Source of the DNA: Rickettsiales bacterium | GTDB lineage: Bacteria; Pseudomonadota; Alphaproteobacteria; Rickettsiales; JANQQO01 | Assembly (NCBI GenBank): GCA_028289305.1 | Contig: JANQQO010000126.1 | Span: 1-10,862 of the forward strand | Length of the DNA stretch: 10,862 nt | Direction of reading: 5' to 3' | In this document: in pieces, positions 1 through 7,165 of the stretch | How positions within the stretch are numbered: position 1 is the first letter of the stretch | Layout: each line of letters opens with the position of its first letter | The notes under the pieces: model-generated | Database searches by the model: none | The model's input: only the letters and a program-made list of their open reading frames with translations | Told to the model about the DNA's origin: nothing | Position numbers and translations under genes: made by a program

Positions 1-937
1 AGCGCACCTCAAGCTTGGCAGGGTGCACGTTAACATCGACTTCTTCAGGTGGTAGTGTGAAGAACAGCACCACCACAGGGTGGCGGTCACGGGCGAGGAA
101 ATCTTGATACGCCGCACGGATGGAGCCGAGGATCAGCCGGTCTTTCACCGGGCGGTTATTAACGAAGAGATATTGCGCGGTGGAGGTGCCGCGGTTGAAG
201 GTGGGTACGCCGGCAAAGCCTTTTAGGGTAATGCCTTCACGCTCAGCGTGGATGGGAATGGCGTTTGCGGCGAATTCTTTAGTGAGTATATGCGATAGCC
301 GCTCTAAATGGGCGTCATCATCTAATAAATCACCAGCCATTTTGGGAATGTTGAGCACGGTTTTGCCCTGTGTGGTCAGGGTGAAGTGGATGTTAGGATA
401 GGCCATAGCGAGGCGATTGATGACATCGACGGCGTGCTGTTGCTCAGTGCGGTCGGTTTTTAGGAATTTGAGCCGTGCCGGTGTGGCAAAGAAGAGGTCT
501 TGAATCACGACCTTGGTGCCCTGTTGCAGGGAAGCAGGCGTGGGGTCAGAGACCACGCCGCCTTCGACAGAGAGCGACCAGGCCTCATCAGCATCCTTCG
601 CTTTGCTAGTGATGCTGAGGCGGCTGACAGCGCCAATGGCTGGCAATGCTTCACCGCGGAAGCCAAAAAAATGCACGTGGGAGAGGTTATGGTCGGGTAG
701 TTTGGAGGTGGCATGGCGCAGGATAGCGAGTTGTAATTCGTCTTTGTGCATGCCTTTGCCGTTATCAGTGACGGCAATGCGGTTTTTGCCGCCATGTTCG
801 AGGTCGATGGTGATGCTGGTAGCGCCTGCATCAATAGCGTTTTCTACGATTTCTTTTAAGGCAGAAGCGGGACGCTCAATCACCTCGCCAGCAGCGATTT
901 GATTAACAATATTGGGGGGTAAGACGTGAATGGTCAT
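1..937 (-). CDS. mutL: DNA mismatch repair protein MutL (N-terminal part, cut by window edge)
   Basis: MutL is the GHKL-ATPase that links MutS mismatch recognition to downstream strand processing. Reading the minus strand from ATG 937 gives 312 open codons with no stop before the window edge, so the C-terminal half is missing. Visible motifs are the ATP-site residues E29 and N33 in ENAIDAG (32-38), D58 in DNGKG (58-62), ATSKL near 76-80, GFRGEAL at 92-98 and NVHPAKLEVR at the cut end. The first hundred residues match E. coli MutL numbering almost exactly. The ATG overlaps the TGA of pgi by 4 bp (ATGA) and has no strong Shine-Dalgarno sequence (only AAGAG about 13 nt upstream), which suggests translational coupling to pgi. 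Whether the C-terminal endonuclease motif exists cannot be judged here. Confidence 0.97.
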   Translation of the reverse strand, partial: MTIHVLPPNIVNQIAAGEVIERPASALKEIVENAIDAGATSITIDLEHGGKNRIAVTDNGKGMHKDELQLAILRHATSKLPDHNLSHVHFFGFRGEALPAIGAVSRLSITSKAKDADEAWSLSVEGGVVSDPTPASLQQGTKVVIQDLFFATPARLKFLKTDRTEQQHAVDVINRLAMAYPNIHFTLTTQGKTVLNIPKMAGDLLDDDAHLERLSHILTKEFAANAIPIHAEREGITLKGFAGVPTFNRGTSTAQYLFVNNRPVKDRLILGSIRAAYQDFLARDRHPVVVLFFTLPPEEVDVNVHPAKLEVR

Positions 938-2208
938 GTAGTGGCTAGGAGCTCTTTTGCGCGTATTTTCCCTGCTTCTACCGCAGGTTGGTCGAAAGCA
1001 TTAATGTGTACCATAGCAGCGGTGATGATGGTTTCAAGTATGAGATGCATCGCCAGGGCGCCAGCAGTGGCTTCATCGACTGTATGGAGCGCGAAGTGGC
1101 GCGTGGGACAGCCTTGCTGGATCAGAGTTTCCAGCGTAGCCTGTTGCTCAGCCACCATGATATCACCAAGATGTTTGCCGCCAAGTTCGGCACGACAGGT
1201 GGCGGGGAGCGTGGTGGGATCTAGCGTGTTTCCTTGCCCGGTGCTATCTAGGGTGAGGAGGGTAAACATTTTATCCTTTGGGCCATCGAGATAGAGTTGC
1301 AGCTGGCTGTGCTGATCCAGTGTGCCCATGGCTTTGATCGGCGTGGTGCCGTGGCCATTTTTACCGAGGCTTTCTGCCCAGATCTGCCGATACCAGCTGG
1401 CAAAGGCGTTCAGCCGATCAATATACGGCATGAACACGGTGCTGGTGATGTGCTGTTGGTGGAGGAGGTGATGCAGCGCGGCGCCTTGTGCGGCAGCGGA
1501 ACCCGCGGCAAGATTCTCGGCAACGCTGTGTGCTGCGCCGGCGCGAATAGCCGCACTATCTAGCCCAGCAATCGCGGCTGGCAGCAACCCGACATTGGTG
1601 AAAATGGAGAAGCGGCCACCAATATCAGGATCGTGGTCATGGGTGGGGATATTGTGTTCCGCGGCCAGGGTGCGCAGCGGATTTTCCTCGGGCATGGTGA
1701 TGACATGCACCTGTTTACGGAGCGCTTCTGGCCCAAGCTCGCCTTGGATTTTATGGAGGAAGGTGGAGGCTTGAGAGAGGGTTTCTAAGGTGTTGCCTGA
1801 CTTGCTGATGATGAGGAAGCAGGTGGTGTTGAGCGTGCAATTATCCAGAAAGGTTTGGATGGTGTGCGGATCGATGTTATCGAGGAAATGGATAGCGGGT
1901 GTTAAAGGAGCAGGGGTGGTGAGGCCGACCAGCGCTTGCCCACTTAGGGTAGAGCCGCCCGTGCCCAGCACGACGACAGTGTCATAATTTTCCCGTATCT
2001 GTGTAGCGAGGGCGGCGATGTCTGCAATGTCGTCAGTTTCTGCAACCTGCGCCAGCAGACGCAACGCGCCTGCGTTCTTTTGTTCTTCAAGGGTGTTTAA
2101 GATAGGGGTGATTTCTTCTAGCGTTTTGGTGAACGCTTCTTTCGTGATGCCGCGGGCACCCATCGCGGTGTCAAAACACCCATCAATAATATGATCAAAT
2201 AGCGGCAT
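934..2208 (-). CDS. pgi: Glucose-6-phosphate isomerase, short form (424 aa)
   Basis: Cytosolic enzyme interconverting glucose 6-phosphate and fructose 6-phosphate. The phosphate-binding SIS-type motifs are present: GTGGST at 82-87 and SKSGNT at 135-140. The expected catalytic set also appears: R199 in GGRFS, E279 in WAESLGK, H300 in DQHSQLQL and K414 in DQPAVEAGK. The protein is about 125 residues shorter than the E. coli enzyme but is complete by motif content, so it belongs to a compact form rather than being truncated. The start ATG 2208 follows a weak GAAG Shine-Dalgarno sequence 5 nt upstream. The stop TGA overlaps the mutL start. Upstream, a 47-bp gap separates it from an AT-rich acyltransferase gene that probably entered later, so pgi may once have continued the M16 operon. 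I found no convincing promoter for it. Confidence 0.96.
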   Translation of the reverse strand: MPLFDHIIDGCFDTAMGARGITKEAFTKTLEEITPILNTLEEQKNAGALRLLAQVAETDDIADIAALATQIRENYDTVVVLGTGGSTLSGQALVGLTTPAPLTPAIHFLDNIDPHTIQTFLDNCTLNTTCFLIISKSGNTLETLSQASTFLHKIQGELGPEALRKQVHVITMPEENPLRTLAAEHNIPTHDHDPDIGGRFSIFTNVGLLPAAIAGLDSAAIRAGAAHSVAENLAAGSAAAQGAALHHLLHQQHITSTVFMPYIDRLNAFASWYRQIWAESLGKNGHGTTPIKAMGTLDQHSQLQLYLDGPKDKMFTLLTLDSTGQGNTLDPTTLPATCRAELGGKHLGDIMVAEQQATLETLIQQGCPTRHFALHTVDEATAGALAMHLILETIITAAMVHINAFDQPAVEAGKIRAKELLATT

Positions 2209-2224
2209 TACAGCTTCATGGTTG
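2208..2224. repeat. Imperfect direct repeat, copy 1 (pgi start side)
   Basis: Plus-strand ttacagcttcatggttg. It matches ttacagcatggttg at 3380-3393 except for one 3-nt gap (ttc). The copies lie just beyond the two ends of the AT-rich acyltransferase gene in the same orientation. On the minus strand each copy holds a tiny start-to-stop frame (ATG AAG CTG TAA here, ATG CTG TAA in the other). In this copy the TAA overlaps the pgi ATG. The repeat is seen directly; its meaning as an insertion boundary is inference. Confidence 0.45.
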
Positions 2225-2255
2225 CATTATGATATATGGCAAACGTAATAAAAAA

Positions 2256-3320
2256 TCATGCTGATCTAAAACGTATTCTTTGTTTTGAGTTTAGAAAATT
2301 CAGTACAGGCTTTTCTACCGCTTTATAATACGCAATAGAAAAAATAATGGAAAACATCATTAAGGCTGTTATTAGCCATTGATATATTATGAGCCCATTA
2401 CCTTCCGGTAGTATTCGGCCGGAGACTATGTTAACGAATACTCCAAGGAAAACCGGATGAATCAGATATAGCGTGTATGAGGCGTCTCCCAGAATAGCTG
2501 AAAATTTGGGAAGGAGTGGTTTGTTTCTTAACTCTAAGATAACCAGGCCGTATAAAATAAAAGCTGAGCCTACGCCAAAAGTTGTAACGCGTCGCCAAAC
2601 TTTATCCCAACCTATTAATATATCTTCTCCCAATAGAATGGTGGCTAATAAAATAATAAGCCCTGCTGCAATAAATAGACGTGGCATAAAAAACTTTTCT
2701 TTGACTATCATTATGCCAATTAGAGAGCCAGCAATGAACTCCAAATGGAATGGCGACAGTAAGAAAATATAATGAAACGGTGTTACATTAGGTATCCGTT
2801 CAACAAGTAGTCCGCCTAAGCATATTACGCTTGCCCAGCTAAGTAATATGGGCAAGAAAAGTTTTTTGTCGAATGAAAGGAATAAAGAAAACAGCAAATA
2901 AAAGTACAATTCGTGGCATAAAGACCAGGCAACTGGAAGGATGTTTTCCTTGCTCTTGGCCGGGAAAAGTGTGACTGAACGTAAGATATCAACCTCTTCC
3001 TTGAAGTGATACAAGCCAAGCATCCATAGTACTATTATGAAGCTGAGGATAAGCCAGTAATTACTATAAATTCGAATAAAGCGTTTTTTTAAGAATACAG
3101 GACCATAGGATTTATCTCCGAACTTGGAGTAGTTTGTATAGGTTATAATAAAACCGCTAATAATAAAAAATACATCAACGCCAAAAAAGCCGAATTGCCT
3201 AAACCCAACAAACCACATGTCGAAACCTAGATTTTTTGAGGTTTCTGCAAAGTGGTATAGTAATACCAAAAGTGCTGCAAAACCTCTCAGGAACTGAACG
3301 TTATACAGCTGGTCTTTCAT
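2256..3320 (-). CDS. Acyltransferase family 3 membrane protein (OafA/ExoZ-like), probably acquired
   Basis: A 354-aa integral membrane protein of the acyltransferase-3 family, whose members transfer acetyl or other acyl groups onto surface polysaccharides, LPS or exopolysaccharide. Family landmarks in order: RGFAALLVLLYH at 12-23 with the conserved His23; FFGVDVFFIISGF at 45-57; KKRFIRIYSNYWL at 78-90; LPVAWSLCHELYFYLLF at 128-144 with Glu137; FHLEFIAG at 191-198; GDASYTLYLIHP at 278-289; EKP at 336-338. About ten hydrophobic segments are expected. Composition differs from both neighbours: 20/60 G+C at 2641-2700 and 16/60 at 3121-3180, against 33/60 at 1681-1740 in pgi. ATG 3320 has only a poor AAAAGA Shine-Dalgarno sequence. 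No glycan gene cluster is adjacent, so the substrate is unknown. The family call is firm; acquisition by transfer is inferred. Confidence 0.9.
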   Translation of the reverse strand: MKDQLYNVQFLRGFAALLVLLYHFAETSKNLGFDMWFVGFRQFGFFGVDVFFIISGFIITYTNYSKFGDKSYGPVFLKKRFIRIYSNYWLILSFIIVLWMLGLYHFKEEVDILRSVTLFPAKSKENILPVAWSLCHELYFYLLFSLFLSFDKKLFLPILLSWASVICLGGLLVERIPNVTPFHYIFLLSPFHLEFIAGSLIGIMIVKEKFFMPRLFIAAGLIILLATILLGEDILIGWDKVWRRVTTFGVGSAFILYGLVILELRNKPLLPKFSAILGDASYTLYLIHPVFLGVFVNIVSGRILPEGNGLIIYQWLITALMMFSIIFSIAYYKAVEKPVLNFLNSKQRIRFRSA

Positions 3321-3438
3321 TCTTTTAAGTGTGTTGAGTCGGACGACGTAGTGATGTGCATAAGCATTATGGGTGTATTTTACAGCATGGTTGTGCTCTA
3401 CGGTTTATACTATTACGTGGGAAACTTCTAGGCTTTCC
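3321..3438. other. Intergenic gap between the M16 operon end and the acyltransferase gene
   Basis: This is the longest non-coding stretch in the window (118 bp). It holds the second copy of the short direct repeat (3380-3393) and a weak inverted repeat GGAAA/TTTCC (3420-3424 with 3434-3438) just after the M16 stop. That inverted repeat has no following T-run, so it is not a good intrinsic terminator. CATAAT (minus strand, 3371-3366 region) and TATAAA further upstream resemble -10 boxes, but neither has a matching -35 at normal spacing. No promoter can be assigned confidently. Confidence 0.4.
3380..3393. repeat. Imperfect direct repeat, copy 2 (acyltransferase upstream side)
   Basis: Plus-strand ttacagcatggttg, identical to 2208-2224 apart from a 3-nt deletion. 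Together the two copies bracket the acyltransferase gene with about 1.17 kb between them. A second shared octamer, gcattatg, occurs in each gap (2224-2231 and 3364-3371) but in a different order relative to the 14-mer, so the flanks are not simple tandem copies. Confidence 0.45.
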
Positions 3439-4764
3439 TTATGGTGATGCTGGGGGTGTTCCGACGATGGTGATCGCCAGCGTGTCTGGGGTGAAGAGGG
3501 TGCGTGCGACGCGGTTTATCTCCTCATGGGTAACAGCAGCGATGCGCTGGTTACGCTCTTTCATGAAATTGGGGCCTAAGGCATTTATCTGCATGAAGGT
3601 GAGATAGCGCGCCATGCGGTTATTGCTATCAAGGTTGATGACGAAGGAGCCGGTGAGGTAGCGTTTGGCAAGGGTAAGCTCCTCTTCGCTGATGCCTTCT
3701 GTTTGGAGCTTCCGCATTTCTTCCTTGATGAGGGAAAGCGAGGTATCGATCGCGTCGTTGCGGGTGGCGACATAGCCTTTGAGCAGTGCGGCGTGTTGGT
3801 AATTCGCAAGGTAGGAATAGACGGAATAGGCAAGCCCGTGCGTTTCGCGGACGGTTTTCATAAGGCGGGATTCAAAACCACCACCGCCGAGGATGTGATT
3901 GGCGATATAGGCGGCGTAGAAATCCGGATGGTGGTAGGGCACGCCCTTTTGGCCGAAGATAGCAACGCTTTGTGGTGTGCTGTGTGCGATGTGCTGGGGC
4001 GTGGTGTTGAGCTGTGTGAACGCGGGGATGTCGTTCTGTTGTGTTGCTGTTTTATGCGCTATTTTTTCAGCAAGCGGAGAGAATAATGCTGAGGCTGTCC
4101 CTGGGGTGATATCCCCAACCACGCTGATGATGAAGCGGCTGCAACACAGGCGGTCTTTCCAGAAGGTGTGAATATCTTCAGTCGTGATGGCATCCACACT
4201 TGCTGTGGTTCCTTTATCTGCATGCGCATAGGGGTGGGAAGAGAGGCTATGCATGTTCCATTGTTTTTCGGCGATGCTACGGATGCGCTCCTCTTCTTTG
4301 GTACGTTCGTTATGGGTATAGGCCTTGACGCGCGATAACGCTTCTTCGGAGAATGCCGGCTCAAGCAGAATTTCGGTGAGCAGTGCGATCGCTTTTTCTT
4401 TATTCTCGCTCAAGCTTTTTAGCGTGATATGGAGATAATCACGGTCAGTATAGGTGTTCAGAATAATACCAAGGCGGTCAAGTGTATCATGGAGGGTTTC
4501 GTGATCTGTCTGGGTGGTGCCTTCGAGCAGTAATTCTTTGGTGAGATAGGATAGGCCGTGCTTTTCAGTAGGGTCATAGGCATAGCCGCCATGTTGAATC
4601 GCCATGTGGATGGCGATGATGGGTGCGGTGTTGTCTTCAATGAGCCATATATTGGTGTTTTGGGTGAGGGCCACTTGCTCCACATCACGCAGGGCGTGGG
4701 CAGTAGAAGGGATGCATAGTAGCGCTATGAGTGTGAGGAGGAGAAATCGGTAAGATTGCTGCAT
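3439..4764 (-). CDS. Non-catalytic M16 family peptidase-like protein (partner subunit)
   Basis: A 441-aa secreted protein with a signal peptide ending near AHA (21-24) and the two-domain M16 fold. The zinc site is lost: where the active paralogue has HFLEH, this protein has YLTKE (73-77). It keeps the traits of the inactive half of M16 heterodimers: a glycine-rich loop GGGGFESRL at 293-301 and the R306/Y313 pair in the ETHGLAYSVYSY segment, which in this family helps hold substrate. Its ATG lies 3 bp after the TAA of the catalytic gene, with a tandem second stop (TAATAG). A GGGGA Shine-Dalgarno sequence inside the upstream gene sits 8 nt from the ATG, so the two are co-translated in an operon. 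The inferred role is to complete the chamber of a periplasmic protease with the catalytic subunit. Confidence 0.93.
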   Translation of the reverse strand: MQQSYRFLLLTLIALLCIPSTAHALRDVEQVALTQNTNIWLIEDNTAPIIAIHMAIQHGGYAYDPTEKHGLSYLTKELLLEGTTQTDHETLHDTLDRLGIILNTYTDRDYLHITLKSLSENKEKAIALLTEILLEPAFSEEALSRVKAYTHNERTKEEERIRSIAEKQWNMHSLSSHPYAHADKGTTASVDAITTEDIHTFWKDRLCCSRFIISVVGDITPGTASALFSPLAEKIAHKTATQQNDIPAFTQLNTTPQHIAHSTPQSVAIFGQKGVPYHHPDFYAAYIANHILGGGGFESRLMKTVRETHGLAYSVYSYLANYQHAALLKGYVATRNDAIDTSLSLIKEEMRKLQTEGISEEELTLAKRYLTGSFVINLDSNNRMARYLTFMQINALGPNFMKERNQRIAAVTHEEINRVARTLFTPDTLAITIVGTPPASP

Positions 4765-4767
4765 CTA

Positions 4768-6105
4768 TTATTTCCCCGGAAGAAGCTGCCCAGTGACAAC
4801 ATGCTGCGAATCAAGTACGCAGTGGGCGGCGCGTTTGATATCGTCAGAAGAGACCTGCATCATATTATGAAGCCAGTCTTCCACGTAGTCTGGGCCGAGA
4901 TTGGTGGCAGCGGCGGTGCCATAAATCAGCGCGGTGTTTTTCACGTTATCCAGCGCATAGAGCACGTTTGCTTTTATCTTGTTTTTGGTGCGGGTGAGCT
5001 CTTCTTCCGAAACGCCTTCTTCGGCAATGCGCTCCAGAGCCTGCGTGAAGGCGGGTTCTATCGCATGAAGAGGTGTACCTTTGCTCGGTAGGATATAGAT
5101 GCTGAATACTGATTCATCCAGCGTGGTGTCATCATAATAGGTGCTGGTTTCAGTGGCGATGTCTTTATTGATTGCTAATTCTTTATAGAGTCGGCTGCTT
5201 TCTGAGCCACCGAGCAGCTGGGCCAGCAAGGATAAGGCGTATGTATACTGTCCCTCTGGGGCGGTGTTGGCACTTGGAACGCGATAGAAGCGGAGCCATT
5301 CTGGCTGGGTGATTTTAGGGTCGCTTAGCGAGATAAGCGGTACTGGGGGTTTAGCAGCGGTGGTGATGGGAGCGCGTTTTTTTGCTATGCTGGCGCTAGC
5401 TTCTATGGTGCCGTAATAGCGTTCTGCCAGCGCTTTGACGGTTTGATGTTCCACATCACCTGCAATCACGACGATCGCATTGGCGGGGTGGTAATAGTTG
5501 TCGTAAAATGTGCGGAGCGCATCTTGGGTGATGGCGTGAATGTTCTCCTGAGAGCCGATGACGGGTGTGCCATAGGGGTGATCTGGGAAGAGGCTAGCAC
5601 GCATTTGCTCAATCAGCAGGCTGCGCGGTACGTTATCGGTGCGTGAACGGCGCTCTTCTAAGATGACCTTGCGCTCTACTTCAATGGCGGAGGCGTTGAG
5701 CACAAGATTGCGCATGCGCTCGGCTTCTAATTCCATGACCTTTTCTAAGCCTTCTTTGGGGATGACTTGATAATACGCCGTATAGTCATAGGCGGTGAAG
5801 GCATTATTATTCCCGCCTAAGGAGGCGATGTGTTCGGAAAAATCGCCGGGTGCAAGCTGTTTGGTTTGTTTGAACATCAGGTGTTCTAGAAAGTGTGAGA
5901 TGCCGGAGAGTTCGAGTGACTCATCAACAGCGCCAATTTGATACCACACCATATGCGCCACGATAGGCAGGCGGTGATGCGGCACATGAATGACGCGCAG
6001 GCCATTCTCAAGGGTGAATTGCTGGCTTTTTATGGGTAGTTTTTCTGCCGTGGCGGGCGCAGGCACAAGCAAGCATAGTAATGCTAACGCAGTGAGTAGG
6101 CGCAT
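4768..6105 (-). CDS. M16 family zinc metallopeptidase, catalytic subunit
   Basis: A 445-aa secreted zinc protease of the M16B (PqqL / mitochondrial processing peptidase beta-like) type. A signal peptide covers about residues 1-20 (cleavage after ATA). The inverted zinc motif HFLEH is at 71-75, with H71 and H75 as ligands and E74 as the general base. The third ligand is E151 in the ERKVILEE segment, exactly 76 residues after H75 as the family requires. The second, non-catalytic domain follows. It lies 1 bp after the stop of the BamF-like gene and 3 bp before its inactive paralogue, so both M16 proteins are probably made together and pair in the periplasm. The physiological substrate is unknown; proximity to lspA and bamF hints at envelope protein or peptide turnover, which is inference. 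Confidence 0.95.
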   Translation of the reverse strand: MRLLTALALLCLLVPAPATAEKLPIKSQQFTLENGLRVIHVPHHRLPIVAHMVWYQIGAVDESLELSGISHFLEHLMFKQTKQLAPGDFSEHIASLGGNNNAFTAYDYTAYYQVIPKEGLEKVMELEAERMRNLVLNASAIEVERKVILEERRSRTDNVPRSLLIEQMRASLFPDHPYGTPVIGSQENIHAITQDALRTFYDNYYHPANAIVVIAGDVEHQTVKALAERYYGTIEASASIAKKRAPITTAAKPPVPLISLSDPKITQPEWLRFYRVPSANTAPEGQYTYALSLLAQLLGGSESSRLYKELAINKDIATETSTYYDDTTLDESVFSIYILPSKGTPLHAIEPAFTQALERIAEEGVSEEELTRTKNKIKANVLYALDNVKNTALIYGTAAATNLGPDYVEDWLHNMMQVSSDDIKRAAHCVLDSQHVVTGQLLPGK

Positions 6106-6106
6106 A

Positions 6107-6712
6107 TTAGAGGCCTAGCGCGTCATTCAAAAGGCCTTTTGACTCACCACCAAGAGTAGGCGTTTCTCCCTCTGTAACAGGCTTGCCCTCACGTTTGTTT
6201 TTGGTCAGGCGTTCTTCTTCTTTTTCCACGTCTACAAGTGGATCTTCCTTTTTGGGGATGATGGGCTCGAGTATGTCATCAAGAAAGCCTTTTTCTTCCT
6301 CTGGAACTGCAGGGGCAGCGGCTTTGTTTTCCTGCTCTAACAGGGTGCGGATATCAGGATTGGCGCTTGTTTGGGTACGATTGAGTAGGTTTTTTTCACC
6401 ACGGGTTTGCGCACCGCTTCTCTGTGCGCTTTGTTGATCAAACAACACTTCTTTTGCCCGCTTGGAGATATCGCTGGTGGCGGTGCTGCCTGCTTCTGCA
6501 GGCGGGCGTAGGTTAAACTCCGGCGGTACACTTAAAGGCGGGCGTGAGATCACCATAAACTCATCCGGCGCTGATTTCTTAAGGCCCAGCGATTCGCGCA
6601 CACCAGAACCACCGCTGCAGCTAGTAAGCACTAAGCTGAGGCCTAGGAGCGCGATGGTCGCCGTGATGCGGCTATGATGTTTTCCCGTTTTCATCCTGCT
6701 CTGTTTTATCAT
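6107..6712 (-). CDS. bamF: DUF3035 lipoprotein, BamF-like outer-membrane assembly subunit
   Basis: A 201-aa lipoprotein. A basic n-region and hydrophobic core lead to the lipobox LTSC, with lipidated Cys32. Right after comes the DUF3035/BamF hallmark, APDEFMVISRPPLSVPPEF at about 48-66, then a low-complexity charged tail with DIRTLLEQEN and a DPLVDVEKEEERL segment, typical of this family. BamF is known as an alphaproteobacterial accessory lipoprotein of the BAM complex that inserts beta-barrel proteins in the outer membrane. The start is uncertain: ATG 6712 overlaps lspA by 41 bp without a Shine-Dalgarno sequence, while ATG 6694 (residue 7, MKTGKHHSR) gives a more typical signal peptide and follows GAGCAGG. 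Either way it overlaps lspA, whose product should process it. The family assignment rests on remembered motifs. Confidence 0.85.
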   Translation of the reverse strand: MIKQSRMKTGKHHSRITATIALLGLSLVLTSCSGGSGVRESLGLKKSAPDEFMVISRPPLSVPPEFNLRPPAEAGSTATSDISKRAKEVLFDQQSAQRSGAQTRGEKNLLNRTQTSANPDIRTLLEQENKAAAPAVPEEEKGFLDDILEPIIPKKEDPLVDVEKEEERLTKNKREGKPVTEGETPTLGGESKGLLNDALGL

Positions 6713-7163
6713 AGGAAATAAAGCTGTCTATAATTAACATAATTGCACCGATGACAACAGCGGAATCGGCAATGTTAAACGCGGGCCAGTGATAGCCGGC
6801 GACGTGGACATCAAAAAAATCGGCTACTGCGCCGAAACGGAGGCGGTCTATGGTGTTTCCCAGTGCGCCACCGATGATTGCGCCAATGGCAAGTGCGGGT
6901 AAAAGACGGTCTGTGTAGCGCAGCCACCAGGCAAACCCGATGCTCACCAGGATGGCGATGATGGAAAAAATCAGTGGGCTGTGCTCGCCGTTTTGAAACA
7001 TGCCGAAGCTAATGCCGCGATTCCACACCATGACCAGGTTGAAGAAGGGTGTGACGGTGATGGGAGGAATGCGGTCAATTTCAAGAATCGCCAGCATATA
7101 CCATTTATGCGCCTGGTCGCAGAGGAGGACGAAGAAAGCGATGATGAGCCCGGTGCGTAGCAT
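6672..7163 (-). CDS. lspA: Lipoprotein signal peptidase (signal peptidase II)
   Basis: Inner-membrane aspartyl protease that cleaves the signal peptide of diacylglyceryl-modified prolipoproteins. With the start chosen here it is 163 aa, normal for the family, with four hydrophobic segments. The catalytic pair is present: D106 in GNTIDR (with the following RFGAVADFFDVH) and D123 in FNIADS. D16 in LCDQ and the WNRGISFGMF loop are also conserved. The frame is open to ATG 7205 inside ribF, but ATG 7163 is preferred. It begins directly before the first membrane segment, lies 2 bp after the ribF stop, and has AGGAGA (7179-7174) upstream, though with a longish 11-nt spacing. It overlaps the lipoprotein gene downstream. 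ileS, commonly found between ribF and lspA in other proteobacteria, is absent. Confidence 0.96.
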   Translation of the reverse strand: MLRTGLIIAFFVLLCDQAHKWYMLAILEIDRIPPITVTPFFNLVMVWNRGISFGMFQNGEHSPLIFSIIAILVSIGFAWWLRYTDRLLPALAIGAIIGGALGNTIDRLRFGAVADFFDVHVAGYHWPAFNIADSAVVIGAIMLIIDSFISYDKTEQDENGKTS

Positions 7164-7165
7164 GA

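Noticed and set aside
934..2208. pgi as a truncated gene because of its 424-aa length
   Set aside because: All four expected active-site residues and both phosphate-binding motifs are present through to the C-terminal lysine motif, so it is a complete short form.
2250..2267. Possible intrinsic terminator after the acyltransferase gene (minus-strand AGATCA/TGATTT stem with T-run)
   Set aside because: The stem is about six pairs with one G-T pair, almost no G-C, and a 3-nt loop overlapping the stop codon, so it is too weak to call.
3419..3438. GGAAA/TTTCC inverted repeat after the non-catalytic M16 gene
   Set aside because: Only five pairs with a 9-nt loop and no T-run on the transcribed side; not a credible terminator.
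3439..4764. Non-catalytic M16 gene as a decaying pseudogene
   Set aside because: The frame is full length with intact signal peptide, and the loss of the zinc site is the known pattern for the inactive partner, with the R/Y pair conserved.
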